This document shows positions 9,257 through 20,683 of a DNA stretch of 64,000 bases, in pieces. The stretch's first letter is position 1. Every line of letters begins with the position of its first letter. The notes beneath the pieces were generated by a model, which was not told the origin of the DNA, made no database searches, and worked only from the letters and a program-made list of their open reading frames with translations. The translations under genes and the position numbers were made by a program. The DNA comes from Corynebacterium lactis (lineage in GTDB: Bacteria > Actinomycetota > Actinomycetes > Mycobacteriales > Mycobacteriaceae): NCBI RefSeq assembly GCF_900519355.1, contig NZ_ULHE01000005.1, positions 186,001 to 250,000 on the forward strand, read 5' to 3'.

Positions 9257-10719
9257 CCCTCGCCCATGAGAACTCCACCGACGTGGCAGAATCCACTAAG
9301 GCCGCCACTCCGCAGACCGACGAAGAGATCATCGAGTCCATCGGTGCCTACCAGTTCGGTTGGCACGACTCCGACGCCGCCGGCGCGGCCGCGACCCGCG
9401 GCCTGTCGGAGGCAGTCGTTCGCGACATTTCCGCGAAGAAGAACGAACCGGAATGGATGCTCCAGCGCCGCCTGAAGGCCCTGGAAATCTTCGACCGCAA
9501 GCCCCTTCCGATCTGGGGTGCCGATCTGTCCGGCATCGACTTCGACAACATTAAGTACTTCGTCCGCTCCACCGAGAAGCAGGCCCAGACTTGGGAAGAC
9601 CTGCCCGAGGACATTAAGAACACCTACGACAAGCTGGGCATCCCGGAGGCGGAGAAGCAGCGCCTGGTCGCAGGCGTTGCCGCGCAGTACGAGTCCGAGG
9701 TGGTCTACCACCAGATCCGTGATGACCTCGAGTCCCAGGGTGTTATCTTCCTGGACACCGACACCGCTCTGAAGGAGCACCCGGAGCTCTTCAAAGAGTA
9801 CTTCGGCACGGTCATCCCGGCCGGCGACAACAAGTTCTCGGCCCTGAACACCGCGGTGTGGTCCGGTGGCTCCTTCATCTACGTGCCCAAGGGCGTCCAC
9901 GTGGACATCCCGCTGCAGGCCTACTTCCGCATCAACACGGAGAACATGGGCCAGTTCGAGCGCACCCTGATCATCGTGGACGAGGACGCCTACGTCCACT
10001 ACGTCGAGGGCTGTACCGCTCCGATCTACAAGTCGGACTCGCTGCACTCGGCCGTCGTCGAGATCATCGTGAAAAAGGGCGGCCGCTGCCGCTACACGAC
10101 GATCCAGAACTGGTCGAACAACGTCTACAACCTGGTCACCAAGCGCACTAAGTGCGAAGAGGGCGCGACCATGGAGTGGATTGACGGCAACATCGGCTCC
10201 AAGGTCACCATGAAGTACCCGGCGGTCTGGATGACCGGCCCGCACGCCAAGGGCGAGGTCCTCTCGGTCGCCATGGCGGGCGAGGGCCAGTTCCAGGACA
10301 CCGGCGCGAAGATGGTGCACATGGCGCCGCACACCAGCTCCAACATCGTGTCCAAGTCCGTTGCCCGCAACGGCGGCCGCGCCGCCTACCGCGGCCTGGT
10401 GCAGGTCAACAAGGGCGCGAAGCACTCGCACTCCAACGTCGAGTGCGACGCGCTGCTGGTTGACACCATCTCCCGCTCCGACACCTACCCATACGTGGAC
10501 GTTCGCGAGGACGACGTCACCCTCGGCCACGAGGCGACAGTCTCCAAGGTCTCCGATGACCAGCTCTTCTACCTGATGAGCCGCGGCATCGAAGAGGACG
10601 ACGCCATGGCCATGGTCGTCCGCGGCTTCGTCGAGCCGATTGCCAAGGAGCTCCCGATGGAATACGCACTCGAGCTCAACCGCCTCATTGAACTGCAGAT
10701 GGAAGGTTCGGTCGGTTAA
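9253..10719 (+). CDS. sufB: Fe-S cluster scaffold subunit SufB
   Basis: Core subunit of the SufBCD scaffold, on which nascent [4Fe-4S] clusters are built. It has 488 residues, as usual for actinobacterial SufB. The middle holds the beta-helix region ([25 protein letters not shown]) with the conserved Cys of the EGC motif, and the C-terminal part [41 protein letters not shown] is diagnostic. An AAAGGAG ribosome site precedes the ATG at 9253. The next gene, sufD, begins 5 nt after the stop. Confidence 0.98.
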   Translation: MTLAHENSTDVAESTKAATPQTDEEIIESIGAYQFGWHDSDAAGAAATRGLSEAVVRDISAKKNEPEWMLQRRLKALEIFDRKPLPIWGADLSGIDFDNIKYFVRSTEKQAQTWEDLPEDIKNTYDKLGIPEAEKQRLVAGVAAQYESEVVYHQIRDDLESQGVIFLDTDTALKEHPELFKEYFGTVIPAGDNKFSALNTAVWSGGSFIYVPKGVHVDIPLQAYFRINTENMGQFERTLIIVDEDAYVHYVEGCTAPIYKSDSLHSAVVEIIVKKGGRCRYTTIQNWSNNVYNLVTKRTKCEEGATMEWIDGNIGSKVTMKYPAVWMTGPHAKGEVLSVAMAGEGQFQDTGAKMVHMAPHTSSNIVSKSVARNGGRAAYRGLVQVNKGAKHSHSNVECDALLVDTISRSDTYPYVDVREDDVTLGHEATVSKVSDDQLFYLMSRGIEEDDAMAMVVRGFVEPIAKELPMEYALELNRLIELQMEGSVG

Positions 10720-10724
10720 ACCCA

Positions 10725-11915
10725 ATGACTACTACTGTTTCTCAAGAAAACCAGGTCGCCCACAACCGCCGTGTCCTGGCCAACAAGGGCGACGTCTTCT
10801 CCTCCTTCAACGTCGAGGACTTCGCCGTCCCGCACGGCCGCGACGAGGAGTGGAAGTTCGCTCCGCTGCGCAAGCTGCGCGGCCTGCACAACGGCACCGC
10901 TGGCGACCCGGTCGCAGCTAATATCAGCGTCGATACCGCAGGTCGCGAGGGCGTCGCGGTGGACGTCGTCAAGCGGGGCGACTCGCGCCTCGGCCGCGCG
11001 GGCGTGCCGACGGACCGCGTTGCTGCGCAGGCATTCTCCGGTTTCTCCGAGGCGACCGTGGTGACCTTCGAGAAGAACTCCGCGTCCACCGAACCGGTCG
11101 TGATTAACGTCGAGGGCCCGGGCGAGGACTCGGTCGCCTACGGCCACATCGTCATCGACGTGGAAAGCCACGCCGAGGCCGTGTGCGTGCTCAACTACCG
11201 CGGCAGCGGCACCTTCGCGGACAACGTCGAGTTCGTGGTCGGCGACGGCGCCCGCCTGGCTGTTGTCACCATGATCAACTGGAACAACGACGCCGTTCAC
11301 GGCTCCGCGCACCACGCGAAGATCGGTCGCGACGCGACGCTGCGCCATACCGTCGCGACCTTCGGCGGAGAGCTGGTCCGCGTCGTCCCGCGCGTGGCGT
11401 TCACCGCACCGGGCGGCGACGCAGACCTGCTGGGCGTCTACTTCGCCGATGCGGGCCAGTACTTCGAGAATCGCCTGCTGGTCGACCACGCGGTCCCGAA
11501 CTGCCGCTCCAACGTGATGTACAAGGGCGCGCTGCAGGGCGAGCCGAACGTCGCTCATCGTGAGGCCCGCACCGCATGGGTCGGGGACGTACTGATCCGC
11601 GCCGAGGCCGCTGGCACCGACACCTACGAGCTAAACCGCAACCTGCTGCTCACCGAGGGCGCGCGTGCCGACGCCGTGCCCAACCTCGAGATCGAGACCG
11701 GCGAAATTGCGGGCGCGGGTCACGCCGCGACCGTCGGCCGCTTCGACGAGGACCAGCTCTTCTACCTGCTCTCCCGAGGCATCCCGGAGCTGGCCGCCCG
11801 TCGCCTGGTTGTGCGTGGCTTCTTCAGCGAGGTCATCAACCAGATTCCGGTCGAATCGGTGCGGGCCAAGCTCGAGGAGCTCGTCGACGAAGAGCTCAAC
11901 ACCGCAGGTTTCTAA
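10725..11915 (+). CDS. sufD: Fe-S cluster assembly protein SufD
   Basis: Paralogous partner of SufB in the SufBC2D scaffold. The 396-residue protein shows the SufBD-family beta-helix and the conserved C-terminal EDQLFYLLSRGIPELAARRLVVRGFFSEVI. It begins 5 nt after sufB. The N-terminus carries the usual RDEEWKFAPLRKLRGL segment. The gap to sufC is unusually long for this operon (107 nt) and contains a GC hairpin. Confidence 0.97.
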   Translation: MTTTVSQENQVAHNRRVLANKGDVFSSFNVEDFAVPHGRDEEWKFAPLRKLRGLHNGTAGDPVAANISVDTAGREGVAVDVVKRGDSRLGRAGVPTDRVAAQAFSGFSEATVVTFEKNSASTEPVVINVEGPGEDSVAYGHIVIDVESHAEAVCVLNYRGSGTFADNVEFVVGDGARLAVVTMINWNNDAVHGSAHHAKIGRDATLRHTVATFGGELVRVVPRVAFTAPGGDADLLGVYFADAGQYFENRLLVDHAVPNCRSNVMYKGALQGEPNVAHREARTAWVGDVLIRAEAAGTDTYELNRNLLLTEGARADAVPNLEIETGEIAGAGHAATVGRFDEDQLFYLLSRGIPELAARRLVVRGFFSEVINQIPVESVRAKLEELVDEELNTAGF

Positions 11916-11969
11916 CCGGGTTTTCTACGGGGCATCAACCGGCCCCACCTGAACTTTCTTTCTTCTCAC

Positions 11970-11992
11970 CCCTCCGGCCCGCGGGGCCGGGG
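11970..11992 (+). other. GC-rich hairpin between sufD and sufC
   Basis: CCCCTCCGGCCC and the following GGGCCGGGG form a stem of 7 perfect pairs extended by four more across a bulge, with a GCG loop. It sits in the 107-nt gap between sufD and sufC and has no T tract, so full termination is unlikely. It could tune sufBD versus sufC expression or mark an mRNA processing site. Confidence 0.4.
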
Positions 11993-12022
11993 CACTAACA
12001 CTTAAAAGGACTAGATTTCACA

Positions 12023-14083
<2,061 letters not shown>

Positions 14084-14089
14084 TAGGAC

Positions 14090-14596
14090 ATGAAGCTCGA
14101 GCAGATGTACCAAGAAGTCATCCTGGATCACTACAAGCATCCGCAGCACGCGGGGCTCCGGGAGCCTTTCAATGCCGAGGTCCATCACGTCAACCCGTCC
14201 TGTGGCGACGAGCTGACGCTGCGGGTCACTCTCAACGACGACCTCAGCGTCGTCGACGACGTCTCCTACGACGCCGTGGGCTGCTCCATTTCGCAGGCCT
14301 CCACGTCTGTGATGGCCGAGGAGATCGTCGGCAAGCCGGTGGATGTCGCGATGGACAAGCTCGCGGAGTTCGAGCGCATGGTCACGTCCCGCGGCAAGGT
14401 CGAGGGAGACGAGGACCTGATTGGCGACGGCATCGCGTTCGCCGGTGTCTCGAAGTACCCGGCCCGCGTCAAGTGCGCGCTGCTGGGTTGGAAGGCCTTC
14501 CAGGCCGCCACCGCGGAGGCGCTCGCGAACGGCACGGGCGTGGGCTCTGCAACCGTTACTATCCCTTCGGATGAGGAAGGCCACCAGCATGACTGA
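14090..14596 (+). CDS. sufU: Zn-dependent sulfurtransferase SufU
   Basis: SufU accepts the persulfide from SufS and passes sulfur to SufB. The 168-residue product has the three Zn-ligand cysteines in NPSCGDELTL, DAVGCSISQAS and ARVKCALLGWKAF. The 18-21-residue insertion that distinguishes SufU from IscU is present around the middle (DKLAEFERMVTSRGKVEGDEDL). An AGGAAAGGAG ribosome site precedes the start. The stop codon overlaps the next gene. Confidence 0.95.
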   Translation: MKLEQMYQEVILDHYKHPQHAGLREPFNAEVHHVNPSCGDELTLRVTLNDDLSVVDDVSYDAVGCSISQASTSVMAEEIVGKPVDVAMDKLAEFERMVTSRGKVEGDEDLIGDGIAFAGVSKYPARVKCALLGWKAFQAATAEALANGTGVGSATVTIPSDEEGHQHD

Positions 14597-15089
14597 GCCG
14601 AATTACACCACGCCGAACGGCACTGAGGCCGCTGCCGATGACGTCGCCGCTGCCACCGAGCAGGCCGCGGCCCAGGCGGGCTTTGACAACCCGGAGGATC
14701 AGGGTGCTACCGCGGCTGCTGAGGAGAACAACCAGCTGACCGTCCCCGAGCCGCCGGAGCAGACCCAGGAGGACAACCTCCTGGCCATCAAGGTCGAGGA
14801 GGCCATGTACGAGGTCGTCGACCCGGAACTGGGCGTCAACGTCGTCGACCTCGGCCTGGTTTACGATATCTGGATCGAAGAGGGCGACATCGCCTGCATC
14901 TTCATGACGCTGACCTCGCCGGCCTGTCCTCTGACGGACATGCTGACCGACCAGACTGCCGCCGAGATGGCCAACGTCGAGGGCATCCGCGACTTCAAGC
15001 TGACCTGGGTGTGGTCGCCGGCGTGGGGACCGCACATGATTACGGAGGACGGCCGCGAGCAGATGCGCGCGCTCGGCTTCTCGGTCTAG
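14589..15089 (+). CDS. sufT: SufT-like metal-sulfur cluster biosynthesis protein (DUF59/MIP18)
   Basis: Last gene of the suf operon and likely Fe-S maturation factor. The start at 14589 overlaps sufU by 8 nt. Residues about 1-60 form an acidic, Ala/Glu/Gln-rich extension likely to be disordered. The conserved domain follows: VEEAMYEVVDPELGVNVVDLGLVYDIWIEEG, the cysteine region LTSPACPLTDMLTDQTA, and VWSPAWGPHMITEDGREQMRALG. The domain matches Rv1466-type proteins. The extension is longer than usual for the family. Confidence 0.92.
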   Translation: MTEPNYTTPNGTEAAADDVAAATEQAAAQAGFDNPEDQGATAAAEENNQLTVPEPPEQTQEDNLLAIKVEEAMYEVVDPELGVNVVDLGLVYDIWIEEGDIACIFMTLTSPACPLTDMLTDQTAAEMANVEGIRDFKLTWVWSPAWGPHMITEDGREQMRALGFSV

Positions 15090-15160
15090 CGGGCAATTTT
15101 TCGCCAGAGACCACGAGCCGGACATAACTCGGGATAGTCAGCCGGCCTAGCGCCGGCACA

Positions 15161-15207
15161 AAAAGGGGCCCCGACCTGCATGGTGTTGCAGGCCGGGGCC
15201 CCTTTGC
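15161..15207 (+). terminator. Strong terminator after the suf operon
   Basis: AAAGGGGCCCCGACCTGCA and its near-perfect complement form a 19-bp stem with a TGGTGT loop, with A and T runs at the two ends (AAAAA before, CCCTTT after). It lies 72 nt after the sufT stop and between convergent sufT and lysP, so it can terminate both. Confidence 0.85.
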
Positions 15208-15378
15208 TAATGCCTTCGACGTGGTGCTCGGCGGCGTGAACGATATGTCGGCGGGTAGCCGTTATATACCCGGCGTGCGCGGGTTTGCGGTCCCCGGCCC
15301 GCTCTCGTCCGCAGCGTGTGGGCGTCGGAAAGCGAGAGTGGGGGGGCGGGGCAGCGGTGAGCCGGGTGAGGAGCGCTA

Positions 15379-16841
15379 CTACTCGCGGCTCATATCCGCG
15401 GTGGCGGGATCGACCGCGACGGAGCCGGTGACCTTCTTGTGGATGAACCACAGCAGCAGGAAGACCGGGATGCCCAGGTACGGGCTCAAGATGGCGAAGA
15501 GGTTCTCACCGGTGCGGATCGGGTCGAGGGCCTGGCCCGCGACGACGAAGAAGCACATGAACAGCGCCAGGACGGCGCCGGCGGGGAAGAAGTTCGCCTT
15601 GTAGGGCAGCGACTCCAGCGGGATATTCTGCGCCTTCAGGCACTTGCGGAAGCGGTAGTGGCTGTAGGAAATACCAATCCAGGTGATGAAGCCCGCGAGG
15701 GCGGACAGCGTCAGCAGGAAGGTGTAGGCGGCGCCATCGCCGACGAGCGAGGTGATGAAGCCAGCCATGCCGATGATGGTGGTGGCGATGAGCGCCCGCA
15801 GGGGGATGCCGTGGCCGGAGAGCTTGCCGAAGAAGCGCGGGGCGTGGCCCTGTCGGGCCAGCGAGAAGAGCATGCGGGTCGACACGTAGAGGCCGGAGTT
15901 ACCGGCGGAGAGCACCGAGGTCAGGATGACGGCGTTCATCAGGCCTGCGGCGATCGCGATGCCCGCGCGGTCGAAGACCAGGGTGAACGGGGAGACCGCG
16001 ATGTTGTCCTCGGCGGAGTTCAGCAGGTTCGGGTCGGTGTAGGCGATCAGGAAGCCGATGACGGCGATGGCGCCGATGTAGAACAGGAGGATGCGCCAGA
16101 AGATGGTGCGGATAGCGCGCGGGATGGTGCGCTCCGGGTCCTCCGCCTCGCCGGCTGCGACGCCGACCATCTCGGTGCCCTGGAAGGAGTAGCCCGCGAC
16201 GACGAAGACCGCAAGCAGGCCGAGGCGCCGTCGACGAAGGGGGCGTCGCCCGTGGTCCAGTTCTCGAAGCCGGGGGAGGGGCCGCCGAGGATGCCGAAGA
16301 TCATGGCGACACCCAGGACAAGGAACACGATAACCGTCACGACCTTGATGGTCGCGAACCAGAACTCGCCCTCGCCGAACGCGCGGGCGGACAGGGCGTT
16401 GAGCAGGAAGAGGATAGCGAGGAATCCGGCCGACCACACGATGGAGGGCACGTCCGGGAACCAGTAGCGCATCACCAGCGCGGCCGCGACCAGCTCGGCT
16501 GCGACCGTGATGGCCCAGTTGAACCAGTAGTTCCAGCCCATCGCGAAGCCGAAGGAGTCGGAGACGTAGCGGCGCCCGTACTCCTGGAAGGAACCTGCGA
16601 CAGGCAGGTAGGCGGCCATCTCGCCCAGCGACTGCATGACCAGCCACACCATGATGCCGATCAGTGCATAAGCCGCGAGCGCGCCACCCGGGCCCGCCTG
16701 GGAGATGGTCGCGCCGGACGCGACGAACAGGCCGGTGCCGATGGCACCGCCGATTGCAATCATATTGAGGTGACGAGCGCGCAGCCTACGCTGCAGCTTA
16801 TGCTCGTGCGAGGCCGTGGCCTCCGAAGTTGTCGAAGTCAT
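15379..16841 (-). CDS. lysP: Lysine-specific permease LysP-like (APC family), frameshifted
   Basis: Cytoplasmic-membrane amino-acid:proton symporter of about 487 residues and 12 transmembrane segments. The N-terminal region (LRARHLNMIAIGGAIGTGLFVASGATISQAGPGGAL) and later SFQGTEMVGVAAGE, FWRILLFYIGAIAVIGFLIAYTDP and VLSAGNSGLYVSTRMLFSLA closely follow E. coli LysP in content and order, so lysine is the likely substrate. The frame breaks at about 16223-16229: on the coding strand GGCGCCTC should read GGCGGCCTC, joining DAPFVDG to GLGLLAVFVVAGYSF. Both halves are intact, so an error in the sequence is more likely than decay. It converges on the suf terminator. TATGAT 6 nt before the ATG suggests a leaderless mRNA. 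Confidence 0.88.
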
Positions 16842-16847
16842 TCATTA

Positions 16848-16853
16848 ATCATA
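16848..16853 (-). promoter_or_regulatory. -10 box for lysP (leaderless)
   Basis: The minus strand reads TATGAT, then 6 nt, then the lysP ATG. A near-consensus -10 this close to the start codon predicts transcription beginning at or next to the start codon. Confidence 0.5.
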
Positions 16854-16980
16854 AGGTGTGCTCTCACCCTATTCATAAAGGCAACGCCCATGTCTTCTTC
16901 AGGTCTTTGCCAGGTTTCTGGGCCGGGCTCGACTCTTGCTCAATTCAGAAAAACTAGCGGCTCGCCCACGTACGCGGCAA

Positions 16981-18297
16981 TTATCCGCGCCACTGGCCGA
17001 CACCCGCTGCGAAGCCCCTTATCAACCGCGCCAGAAGCTTGGGGTTCCGCCTCGCCAGCGGAGCAGCCACCGAGGCCATCGCCCGGAGCGTGGCCAGCGG
17101 AGACGCGCCCGTCAGGTAGGCGAACACGTCCCGCTGCCGGAGGCTAAAGAACGCCGCGAAGAACTCGGTCGTGCCTTCCGCGTCGAAGCGCAGCAGTGCG
17201 GCCAGCCCCCGCTCGCGCAGCGCCAGCGTCAGGGCACCTCCCGCCGGGGCCACCGCGACGCGCCCGCCATGCCACCTGAGCCGCCAGCGTCTCCCGCGTG
17301 CCGACGCCACCCCACGCCCCTGCGCCGTCGCCTCAAGGGCGGAGAGGAAACGGCCAACGTCTTCCAACACAGGCCCCACCGAATACCCGGTAGCTGGGTG
17401 CATCCAGCCTCCCGCGAAGCCGAAGGGTACGTGCGTTTCAGTCGTCGGAGTGGCAGATGCGCCAACGCGAGCCCTAGCTTTATTCCTCCGCAGCAGCGGG
17501 AAGGAGACGACCTCCTCTTCGATCGCTGTGGCCGGGTCCACGCCCAGGGACTTCAGCCGCCACTCTTGGCGCTGGCGGAGCAACGCCAACAATGCGGAGT
17601 CGTCTGCAACTCCCTCGGAGAGTGGAACTGGCGTGGCGAGGATCGTCTCCTCAATGAGGAAGCGGCCGCTGCCCAGGGGAATCCGGTAGGAAAAGCTGGC
17701 CGGGGCGTTGCCCCCGCAGTCGCGTCCCGTATCACCGACGCCCGCAACCTTGCAGTCGCGTCCATCCATGTGGCTCTGTCGAGGCGCCTGCCGGAAGTCC
17801 ATCAAGACCGGCTCCCGTGCCGCCGAGGGTAGGTCCGCCGTGTCGAAGACATGGCCAATCGCCAACTGTCGCGCCTGCCCGCCCGGCCCGGAGGCCGCCG
17901 CCGAGTGGCCGGTGGTCTCAATGATGATGTCCGCGGTCACATCCTCGGGAGAAGCCAGCTTCCGCTGCACCTCAAACCCTCCGAGGTTCGCCAGTACCGC
18001 GTTGTTCACCACCGCGTACTCCTTGTCGAGGCGCACCGAGGAACCGTCGGCAAGCATGACGGCGGGGAAGAAGGAGGCGGCGACCAGCCCGGATGGAGCC
18101 CACTGCGGAATCTGGTGGGCCCACAGGCCGATGGTCGACGGCAGCGTGCCACCGGCCGGGTCGAACGCGGTGACCTGCCAGCCCCTGGCCGCTGCGCAAT
18201 GCGCGGCGATGCGCCCAGCGGGGCCGAGGCCGACGACGGCCGCGGCTATTGGCGCAGAGGTCGGGCAGTCGGGAGCGGTCGGGGAGTCGGGGGTCAT
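16981..18297 (-). CDS. Lycopene cyclase family FAD-dependent protein
   Basis: The 438-residue protein begins with a dinucleotide-binding fold (AAVVGLGPAGRIAAHCAAARGW, residues 18-39). The cyclase-family features follow: DIIIETTGHSA, VLMDFRQAP, SYRIPLGSGRFLIEETILA, and the very characteristic FGFAGGWMHPATGYSVGPVLEDVGRF, then FFAAFFSLRQRDVFAYLTG near the C-terminus. These match CrtY/CrtL lycopene beta-cyclases. No phytoene synthase, desaturase or elongase gene lies beside it, so the true substrate is uncertain. It is divergent from the ABC-F gene, with only 20 nt between start codons. Confidence 0.8.
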   Translation of the reverse strand: MTPDSPTAPDCPTSAPIAAAVVGLGPAGRIAAHCAAARGWQVTAFDPAGGTLPSTIGLWAHQIPQWAPSGLVAASFFPAVMLADGSSVRLDKEYAVVNNAVLANLGGFEVQRKLASPEDVTADIIIETTGHSAAASGPGGQARQLAIGHVFDTADLPSAAREPVLMDFRQAPRQSHMDGRDCKVAGVGDTGRDCGGNAPASFSYRIPLGSGRFLIEETILATPVPLSEGVADDSALLALLRQRQEWRLKSLGVDPATAIEEEVVSFPLLRRNKARARVGASATPTTETHVPFGFAGGWMHPATGYSVGPVLEDVGRFLSALEATAQGRGVASARGRRWRLRWHGGRVAVAPAGGALTLALRERGLAALLRFDAEGTTEFFAAFFSLRQRDVFAYLTGASPLATLRAMASVAAPLARRNPKLLARLIRGFAAGVGQWRG

Positions 18298-18303
18298 AAA
18301 TGG

Positions 18304-18310
18304 TAGGCTA
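18304..18310. promoter_or_regulatory. Symmetric bidirectional -10 element TAGGCTA
   Basis: On the plus strand TAGGCT (18304-18309) lies 8 nt before the GTG of the ABC-F gene. On the minus strand TAGCCT (18310-18305) lies 7 nt before the ATG of the cyclase-like gene. Both fit the TAnnnT core and leaderless spacing, and they share five bases. Confidence 0.5.
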
Positions 18311-18317
18311 CTCGTTC

Positions 18318-19948
18318 GTGATTGTTACCCATGACCTTGAAGTCCGCGTCGGCGCCCGCACCCTCCTGACCGCGGAGGGCGAGCACCTGCGCGTGCAACC
18401 GGGCGACCGCATTGGCCTGGTCGGACGAAACGGCGCGGGTAAGACGACGACCATGCGAATCCTCTCCGGCGAGACGGAGCCCTACGGTGGCTCCGTCACC
18501 CGTTCCGGCCCCATCGGCTACCTGCCGCAGGACTCCCGCGAGGGCAACATCGAGCAGACCGCGCGCGACCGCGTGCTCTCGGCGCGCGGCCTCGACCAGA
18601 TTCGCCGCAGCATGGACAAGCAGCAAGAAATTATGGAGTCGACGCTGTCGGACACCAAGCGAGACGCGGCGATCCGTAAGTTCTCCCGCTTGGAGGAGCG
18701 CTACCACGACCTCGGCGGGTACGAGGCCAACGCGGAGGCCGCCCGCATCTGTGACGCCCTGGGGCTTCCCGAGCGCGTCCTCGACCAGCCGCTGAAGACT
18801 CTCTCCGGCGGACAGCGCCGACGCGTCGAGCTGGCGCAGATTCTCTTCGCCGCCTCGGAGGGCTCCGGCAAGTCGCAGACCACGCTGCTCCTCGACGAGC
18901 CAACCAACCACCTGGACGCCGACTCGATTACCTGGCTGCGCGACTTCCTGCGCAAGCACGAGGGAGGCCTCATCATGATCTCGCACGACGTGGAGCTGCT
19001 GGAGGCCGTCTGCAACAAGGTCTGGTTCCTCGACGCCGTCCGCGCCGAGGCCGACGTCTACAACATGGGCTGGAAGAACTACCTCTCCGCCCGCGCGACC
19101 GACGAGGCACGCCGGCGCCGCGAGTTCGCCAACGCGGAGAAGAAGGCCAGCGCACTGCGCAAGCAGGCCGAGAAGCTCGGTGCCAAGGCCACCAAGGCCA
19201 AGGCCGCCAAGCAGATGGTCGCCCGCGCCGACCGCATGATGAACAGCCTCGACGAGGTCCGCGTGGAGGACAAGGTCGCCCACATCTCATTCCCGGAGCC
19301 GGCACCCTGCGGTAAGACGCCTCTCAACGCCACCGGGCTGACCAAGATGTACGGCTCACTGGAGGTCTTCGCCGGCGTAGACCTCGCCATCGACAAGGGC
19401 TCGCGCGTCGTCGTGCTCGGCTTCAACGGCGCCGGCAAGACGACGCTGCTGAAACTCCTCGCCGGCGTCGAGCGTACCGACGGCGAGGGCGGCATCGTCT
19501 CCGGCCACGGCCTGCGCATCGGCTACTTCGCCCAGGAACACGACACCATCGACCCCGACAAGACCGTCTGGGAGAACACCGTCTACGCCTGCCCGGACGT
19601 CAACGAGCCGGAGCTGCGCAGCCTGCTGGGCGCCTTCATGTTCTCCGGCGACAAGCTGGAGCAGCCCGCCGGCACCCTCTCCGGCGGCGAGAAGACCCGC
19701 CTAGCGCTGGCCACACTAGTCAGCTCCCGGGCCAACGTACTGCTTCTCGACGAGCCGACCAACAACCTCGATCCCATGTCGCGCGAGCAGGTTCTCGACG
19801 CGCTGCGCACCTACTCTGGCGCCGTCGTTCTGGTCACGCACGACCCCGTGCCGTCAAGGCCCTCGAGCCGGAACGCGTCATCGTGCTTCCAGACGGCACC
19901 GAGGACCTGTGGAGCGACGACTACATGGAAATCGTCGAGCTGGCCTAA
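18318..19948 (+). CDS. ABC-F family ATPase (energy-dependent translational factor type), frameshifted at the 3' end
   Basis: Duplicated ABC ATPase without membrane segments, about 543 residues. The first cassette has GRNGAGKTTTMRIL, LSGGQRRRVELAQ and LLLDEPTNHLD; a long charged linker rich in Lys/Ala follows (about residues 255-320); the second has GFNGAGKTTLLKLL, LSGGEKTRLALA and LLLDEPTNNLD. Such proteins act on the ribosome. The orthologous position in M. tuberculosis is Rv1473. I chose GTG 18318 over ATG 18300 because homologs begin IVTHDLEVRVGARTLL and a -10 sits at leaderless distance. A lost base at about 19844-19850 (DPG-AVKALEPERVIVLPDG) shifts the last 30 codons; corrected, the gene ends at 19948. 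Confidence 0.88.
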
Positions 19949-20011
19949 ACGGAAACGTCGCCCAGCGCTGAGGTCTCTTGCGGCCGAGTGCGGCCGGAAC
20001 AGAGTCGAGTA

Positions 20012-20683
20012 TTAGTCCGGGTCCGTCGGCCCCGGAAGGTAGCCGTCCTGCTGCGCTAGGCGGTACATCTCCGACTTGTTCAGGCTGTGCTCGGCGCGAC
20101 CCGCCGCGGCGTACTTTGCACGAATGCGGCCGAGGTAGTCGAGAACCGTATTCGGGGTCAGCCCCGTCATCGTGGCGACGCGCTTAGTGGGCTCGCCGGA
20201 GGCGTAGAGCTCCAGGACCTCTCGCTGCCGCTCGGAAAGATCCACCGAGTCAAGCAGTGGATCGGAATCAACCACGGACGCCCACTCCGTCGTCAAAGCT
20301 CCCTTACCCGACGCCGCGAGACGCACCGCCGACAGGATCGTCTCGGGAGCCTCCGTCTTCTGGACGACACCCATGACACCAGTGCGCACCGCCTTGCGCA
20401 CGAGGTACGGGCTCTCCGCGGAGGAGAGAATCAACACGTGATCCGTCACCAACTCCAGTGAAAGGACATTCTGGGCGGGGTCGGAATTATCCGACAGACG
20501 CAGGTCCAGCACCACGGCGTCGAGGCGATCATCATTGGCTGTGGCCGCCAACAATTCCGGAACCGTAGCGAAGCAACCGACCAGCTCAATATCCTCGGCA
20601 CCGCCAAGGAGCGCCTGCAGCCCCTGCAGCGTCAACGCATGATCGTCGATAGCAGCGACGCGGTACTTCCGGTTTTCCTGCAT
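20012..20683 (-). CDS. LuxR/NarL-family response regulator
   Basis: Cytoplasmic DNA-binding partner of the adjacent histidine kinase. The 223-residue protein has a receiver domain with acidic residues D14/D15 and the phosphoacceptor D60 in AVVLDLRLSD, the switch Ser in ILSSAES and the Lys of VVQKTEAPE. A C-terminal NarL-type HTH follows (LSERQREVLELYASGEPTKRVATMTGLTPNTVLDYLGRI). Its ATG overlaps the kinase stop as ATGA, so the two are translationally coupled. The target genes are not evident from the sequence. Confidence 0.93.
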   Translation of the reverse strand: MQENRKYRVAAIDDHALTLQGLQALLGGAEDIELVGCFATVPELLAATANDDRLDAVVLDLRLSDNSDPAQNVLSLELVTDHVLILSSAESPYLVRKAVRTGVMGVVQKTEAPETILSAVRLAASGKGALTTEWASVVDSDPLLDSVDLSERQREVLELYASGEPTKRVATMTGLTPNTVLDYLGRIRAKYAAAGRAEHSLNKSEMYRLAQQDGYLPGPTDPD

